Below are positions 57,734 through 64,000 of a stretch of 64,000 nucleotides of DNA, piece after piece. The DNA lies in the NCBI GenBank assembly GCA_014529385.2, contig CM043966.1:108956087-109020086 (forward strand), in the 5' to 3' direction. The notes beneath the pieces were generated by a model. The model worked only from the letters and a program-made list of their open reading frames with translations, was not told the DNA's origin and ran no database searches. The position numbers were made by a program, and so were the translations under genes. The stretch is from Adiantum capillus-veneris (taxonomy: Eukaryota; Streptophyta; Polypodiopsida; Polypodiales; Pteridaceae). Numbering within the stretch: position 1 is the first letter of the stretch; the number at the start of each line of letters is the position of its first letter.

Positions 57734-60700
57734 GTGACCTATGAGACCGAGTTACAATTGAAAATATGCTTTTGGAATTGTAATGGATACCCATGGAATG
57801 CGGGGGTTGGCATTGATGAACTAACAAGCAAAGCCGATGTTGTACTTCTTGTTGAAACTTGGGAGCATGATACACAAAGGATTAACGGCTTGGAGGATTA
57901 CAATGTACATTCATTGATGTGGTCAAAGAATCTCAAGCAACGAAGAGGACAAGGAGGGTTAGCATGTATGGTTAAGAAAGGATTGGAAGATTTTGTATCA
58001 ATTGTGAAAGATGACAAGTACAAACGTTATGTATGGCTGAAAATTATGACACCAAAAAGAGCACCCATTTTTGTAGCCGGTTGCTACATTCCTCATCATG
58101 ATTCTCCTTTTATGCTTGCATGGATAGAGATCACCATTTTCTGATTTGGAAGAGGACATTGCTTATTTCAAAGGTGAAGGTGATGTTATTGTATTTGGGA
58201 TATGAATGCTCGCACAAAAACATTGCAACATGATACTCAACAATTTATATGCCATACATTTCAAGGGAGTTGGAGGAAGTTCACTTGTATGATCGTACTT
58301 CAATGGTGAGAAAGAGCCGGATCACTAGGAAAGTTACTTTTACACATGTGTAATAGCACGAGTATGCTCATTGCCAATGGTGTATCTTTGTGGAGTGGAA
58401 CAATGGATTACATGTAGAAGACATAATGGGGATAGTGTGATTGACTATATGCTACTCTCTGAAGCCATCATGTATCGCATAAAGAGTTTTATGTTTGGTC
58501 AATGGACCCGGAATCCGACCATCGCACCTTATGTATTGACCTTTCATGTGGGAGAAGCAACTAAGCATGATAATCTCAGCCAAGGAAAGAGAAGTTATCA
58601 CTATGTATGGATTTCAAACGGGCACCAATGTACATTGAAATGGTTGAGAAAAAATATGGATGACAAAGCTTCAATGTGATGCACCATTGGAAACTAAATG
58701 GGAAGCTTTCAAGAAAGCTATTTCATTGATTCAAAAGAAGAGAAGAAGATGGGAAGTAAAGCAACAAGAATTTCAAGTCCAAGAAAAGGCACATGCATGT
58801 GGAAGATTTTGGAGAAACTTGAGAGGCAAGCGGGTTGAGAATTTTGGTAACTTGAGTCTAGTGGATATGTACACACATTGTAGGCAATTATATGAGCAAG
58901 AAAATACTGAAAAAATGCCATTTTATGGTTCACTCCCATGTATGCCATCTTTTTTTACTATTGAGGATGTATGCGGTGGGCTTGAAAAGTTGGCCACTCG
59001 CAAAGCGGGAGATCTTCAAGTATCAAGCCGGAGATGATCAAATGGACGGAGATTTTACCCATGAGTGGATGTGTGATATGTTCAACCTTGCACTTCAACA
59101 TGGTATGCCTTATGATTGGAGTACTAATTGGGTTAAGCCTTTGCATAAAGGAGGGGATGTAAAGAATGTAAGCAACTACCGGACTATAATGATTGGGTCT
59201 CTTATGGCAAAGTTGTTTGGGTGCATAATGGAGATGAAATTGAGTGATTGGGCTGAAGAGAATGACAAGTGTGCAAAGGGACAAGCGGGTTTTCGTCGAT
59301 GCCATAGCACCATTGATCGTCTTGTCACTCTTCGTGTTCTCATGGAGGAAAGTCGGTTGAAAGGCAAGCGATTGTATTGTTGTTTTGTGGACTTTAAGAA
59401 AGCCTTTGATATGATTCCACATAACAATTTGTGGAGAAGGATGGAAGAACTCCAAGTGCCAAGTGAGTTTATGCTTGCGGTTTCTCGAATCTATGAGAAG
59501 GTGATTTGTCAATTGCGCATGGGAAGAGAAATTTCAGAAATTTTTGTAAGCACTATTGGGGTTAAACAAGGATGTCCATTGTCACCAACTCTCTTTGGTC
59601 TATGCATCGATCAATTGGAACAAATGGTACTTGACTTTATGCAAGAAGAAGGCATTGAAGAGGTCACTATTTGCAATGCGGTAATCATGCTTTTGTTGTA
59701 TGCAGATGATGTAGTGCTTCTAGCACACACTTTAGAAGATGCACAAAAGCTTATGGTTGTCCTTGAGAACTTTTGCTTGCATAGTGGGCTGATTGTAAAT
59801 GAATCCAAAACAAAGGTTATGCTTGTGAAAACCAACCATAAGGAGAAGCCATGCATTGTGTACAACAACGAGACACTTGAAGTTTTGAGAGCTTTAAGTA
59901 CCTTGGCCTTGAGGTTCCATCCAATCACAAGTGGCATGAATGTGCTATGCGTCGTTTGGAAGCGGGAAAGAGAGCATATTATGCATTTGAGAACATGTGT
60001 AATGCGGGAAACATCAAGTGTTGGGTTCTCAAGAAGTATCTTTTTGATGCATTGGTGACACCGGTTCTTCTTTATGGAGTTGAAGTGTGGGCGGGAGCAT
60101 CTCAAAGTCTACTTGGAAAGAGTTTGAGAATGTCCAAAAGCGTTTTCTTACAAACTTTCTCCAAGTTAAGACACAAACACCATATATGCTCTTGCTTCTT
60201 GAGTCGGGATCTCTTCCAATTGAGGTTATGGGCATGGAAAGGGTTGTGGAGTACATGATAAAGATGCGTCAAAACCCCTCACATCGACTTCCTACAATTG
60301 CATGGGAAGCAAGCAAAAAAGTTCAAAAGACGCATAAAAGCAAGATCTTGAGCACGGGATGGATGCAAGACATAAAGAAGTGGTTTGGGAGATGGGATGC
60401 ATTACACTTGCTACATGATGCTTCAATTGACTCTCAAGTGAATGAAGCTTTTCTACAACGCCAATGTATTACGGCTTGGGAGAAATCCGGTGGGTCACGC
60501 TTCATACATTACACCACCTATATTGCCCCCAACTACAAAACCATGTTCTTCGCTGAGAGAGGAAACCGTACTCACACTTACATGCTTGAGCCTATTCCCT
60601 TGTCCGCGATACGCACTATCGCAGCAATTCGGCTTAGCTCCCATTTCCTTCGATGCGAGATAGGGCGTTGGGGCAATGGAGAAGAGTCCAATCGATTGTG

Positions 60701-60812
60701 CACATTATGCTCACTGCAAGTTCGAGAGTCTGAGTACCACACACTACTAGAGTGCTCAGCTTTTGATCACATCCGAACTTGCTTCTCTCTCACATTTTCA
60801 GCCATAACTTAG
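57734..60812 (+). pseudogene. LINE ORF2 (endonuclease, reverse transcriptase, Cys/His end)
   Basis: ORF2 is in the same frame as ORF1, separated by the TAG at 57725. Endonuclease: ICFWNCNGYPWN, DVVLLVETW, then after frameshifts near 58140-58370 DSVIDYMLLS, the catalytic SDH region altered. Reverse transcriptase (58892-60058): NYRTIMIGSLMAK, GFRRCHSTIDRL, CFVDFKKAFD, GVKQGCPLSPTLF and the catalytic LLYADDVVLL (59695-59724). After further shifts the C-terminal part (60087-60812) has the zinc motif LCTLCSLQVRESEYHTLLEC. No RNase H domain is seen. At least four frameshifts make it inactive. Confidence 0.9.
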
Positions 60813-60990
60813 ACCTACACACTTTCCTCTCCCAGCCAAAGTGTGGGCTCTCCATTGCGACTCTCATCACTACAATTTTGGAGCATCGAGAGTCACTCAT
60901 CAGCCATACACATACTACATCACATGTAACTTTGGTCCCATAGGTCATATTTGACCTCCGAGGACGATAATAAAATCTATCTACTATCTA

Positions 60991-61445
<455 letters not shown>

Positions 61446-61686
61446 CACTGCTGCCACTTGAGATTATGAAAATGCTGCAGATCCCTTTTCAATGTAAAGC
61501 ACTGCATGAGAGGCTCTGAGCTGGGGGGTTGCTGCGCCACATAGGAAGCACATCGTTGGATAAATGGAGCTATGTTGTTGTGATAGAGCGAGGAGGCTCT
61601 ATCCTGTATTCCCATGTTGAGAGGTCTCAACATTAAGCATGTGCATGTGTGTGTGTGTGTGTGTGGGTGGGGGTGTGTGTGTGTCT

Positions 61687-61745
<59 letters not shown>

Positions 61746-62460
61746 CTCAAAGAGGTGCGTGTGTGTGTGCAGAGAGTGATGCGAATGCATAGCACTTAGA
61801 TACACACACAAATGAAGAGGGGCCTTCACCTACGATGCTGCTGCCAAGCCGCGAGAGTCCATTTCCCCTCTGGCTTCTGCAGGCCAATTGAGTATGCTCG
61901 CATCTGCTTTCTCTCTCTCTCTCTCTCCCGCCCCTCTCTCTAGTCAGCAACATCTACCTCTCTCTCTCTCTCCCCCCTTCTCTCTCTCTGACACACACAC
62001 ACACACACACACACGAAGAGTGCCGCCTCACGTACTGATTATTTTGCTATGCGCACACGATTCCTCTCGCTCATTAGGGGCTACGTGCATGTTTGCGAGA
62101 AAGGAGGGGGGATTGTGTGCTGGACGCGTGGTCATCCTGAGAGCTCGAGAGTTTTTTGAGCTCCATAAAGAAGTTGTATAGATATAGAAGTAGTGGATTC
62201 CTATAGTGTATGGTTGGAGGGAGCTTTGTTTTTATAGATTGTATAAGCTTTTGGGATGAGGGCCAAGTCGACGACATTGGCTTTCTCCAATTATGTGTAG
62301 CCTTAGGTTGGGTGATTAAAGCTATCCTTATTCCGATTTCAGAAGAATACATCAGATTCTACGGGGAGTATGTGCATACCTATTGAAGGTCCAACCAACA
62401 AGCGGTAAGAGAAATATTACAAGCATAAATTGGATGCACCTTTGTCTAGTTGTACTTGTT
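61446..62460 (+). other. Non-coding interior of copia copy B
   Basis: Matches 17596-18549 almost base for base outside the simple repeats, with (GT)n at about 61647-61684, (GA)n at 61687-61742 and CT/CA at 61909-62015. It shows that the loss of gag and integrase is shared by two adjacent copies and so predates their amplification. Confidence 0.75.
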
Positions 62461-64000
62461 CAGGCTCTCGCCATGCATCTTATGCATCAAATTTTTATGC
62501 TTTAGTTGTGTCTAGCTTACATGATGTTGAGGAACCTGTGTGTTTTGATGAAGAACCAAATTCAAAAACTTGGATGGCTGCCATGCAATAAGAATATGAA
62601 TCTGTACTTATCAAAAATGACACATGGAATTTATGTGATTTGCCTCCTGGCAAAAAGGCCATTAGTACGAAGTGGGTTTACAAGTTGAAATGCAAGCCAC
62701 ATGGTGAGATCAATCACCATAAGGCTCCACTTGTTGCAAAGGGTTATGCACAGCAAAAAGGAATAGATTATGAGGATACTTTTGCTCCCACTTGTGGTAT
62801 GAATACTGTGCATTTTCTATGTGCATTGGAAGCTCATTTTGGTTGGGATGTACATCAATCAGACATTGTTACTGCTTTCTTGAATGGTGACATATTTGCC
62901 GAAGTTTATGTAACGCAGCCTCACGGTTCTGTCAAGAAAGGACAAGAGGACAAATTGTGCAGATGTAAGAAGGCTTTGTATGGGTTGAAGCAATCTCCTC
63001 GTGCTTGGTAAGGAAAATCTGACACTCATTTTGTCAAACAAGTCTTTCGTAACATTCCAACTGAAAGCACATTGTATGTAAAGCGCGAGGGTGATGTACT
63101 TCTCATCGTGGTTCTTTATGTCGATGATTTGTTGATCACAAGACCAAATGAGAGACATATTACTGAATTGAAGACAAATTTGAATGCTACTTTCAAGATG
63201 AAAGATTTGGGGTTGTTGCATCATTACTTGGGTATAGAGTTTAAGCAGTGTGATGGTGGTATTGCTTTGTGTCAAAAAAGTTACATAGAGACATTTCTAT
63301 GTAATTTTGGACTTGAGGGTTTCAACCCTATTGCCACTCCCATGGAAACAGGTTTAAAATTGAGTCTACATGATGCTCGTGATCCTGCTGATGTCACTTT
63401 GTACCAAACTGTTGTTGGTTGCCTCATTTATGTATGCATCACAAGGCCGGATATTCAGTTTGCAGTCTCAGAGGTCATCAGATTTATGCATAGCCTAGGG
63501 TGTAAGCATTGGCAGGCTATCAAGAGGATTTTACGCTACCTTAGTGGCACTTTACATCTTGGCTTGTTTTATCTCAAGGGGGGATCACTGTCGCCAGACT
63601 TACATTATTTTTTGGACTCAGATTGGGCTGGTTGTTTTGACACGCGAGTGTCCACAAGTGGTTTTTGCTTCATGCTTGCCAGTTCATGTATATCATGGTT
63701 GAGCAAGAAGCAACCTATTGTGTCCACTTTGAGTTTTCAGGTTGAGTACAGGGAAATCTTCACAGGTAGGATTGAGTGTGTATGGCTCACATGCCTTATG
63801 GCTAATTTGGGTGTTGGACAGGACACTGCCAACACTATCTACAATGACAGTTAGAGCGCATTCGCAGTTGTGAGGAGCCCAGTTTTTCATGCTCGCACAA
63901 ATCACATTGAGGTGCATTACCACTATGTCGGGGAGAAGCTCTCAGCAGGAGAGATCAACTTGGCTTATGTGCCAACATAGGACAACCTGCAGATCTTTTC
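62461..64000 (+). pseudogene. Ty1/copia pol, copy B, runs off the window
   Basis: The same RT to RNase H region as copies A1 and A2. It keeps CAG at 63244 where A1 and A2 have TAG, and has its own stops: TAA at 62589, TAA at 63008 (TAT expected in AWYGK) and TAG at 63852 (CAG or CAA in the other copies). LYVDDLLIT is present (about 63115). The RNase H sequence crosses the site of the 36-kb insertion without interruption (STSGFCFMLASSCISWL), which makes it the empty-site reference. Confidence 0.95.

Larger units (their letters stand above)
56549..60997 (+). mobile_element. LINE (non-LTR retrotransposon), about 4.45 kb
   Basis: It has ORF1, then ORF2 with endonuclease, reverse transcriptase and a C-terminal Cys/His motif, and ends in aataaaatctatctactatctatc, a short TCTA repeat rather than poly-A. 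The 5' part (56549-56776) is non-coding. The flanks are CT microsatellite on both sides, so the target duplication cannot be read. It lies inside copia copy B. Confidence 0.9.

Overview
The window is nuclear DNA of a land plant. It holds Ty3/gypsy and Ty1/copia retrotransposons with plant-type domains (a chromodomain integrase, and an initiator-Met-type primer site after one LTR), a LINE, long CT/CA microsatellites and short GT-AG introns. The size of the repeats and the presence of transposase-like gene families that I associate with seed-free plants make a fern or lycophyte plausible, but the sequence alone does not prove it. No intact housekeeping gene, rRNA, tRNA or CRISPR array was recognised.

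Layout. 1-3797: the 3' half of a decayed gypsy chromovirus, followed by a possible LTR with a minisatellite and a CA tract (to about 5.7 kb). 5.9-10.6 kb: four different tandem arrays of fold-back (palindromic) repeats that share one core word, with small genes between them, including an ORF with a clear histone H3 fold and CENH3-like features (6882-7367, minus) that runs in frame into an acidic tail. 10.6-12.4 kb: fragments of an unrecognised plus-strand gene. 12.4-15.07 kb: a minus-strand multi-exon gene that resembles transposon-derived proteins. 15.46 kb onward: copia pol fragments arranged LTR-internal-LTR-internal, with no gag or integrase.

The main result is at 19787-55793. One copia copy is split in the middle of its RNase H region. 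Its left part ends at 19786 and its right part resumes at 55794. The 36 kb between them begins and ends with a perfect 16-bp terminal inverted repeat, so the block looks like one giant transposon. It carries the same satellite family (core word GGTCCACCACTTGTCCAA) in opposite orientation in its left and right halves. It also carries two FCP1/NIF-phosphatase-like genes, a SET-domain gene, a gene with a ParB-like DGQH motif and a possible methyltransferase domain, and, about 290 bp from the right end, a DUF7869-like gene with a probable RNase H-like transposase core. A young copia element (44208-49638, TSD TTTTC, LTRs about 98% identical) has inserted inside it.

56.3-64 kb: the rest of the copia tandem, with a LINE (56549 to about 60997) inserted in its CT tract. 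Nearly every long reading frame in the window is broken by TGA where CGA would be expected, or by TAG/TAA where CAG/CAA would be expected. This is the mark of cytosine deamination in methylated DNA. Some other breaks are single-base frameshifts that could be decay or assembly error.
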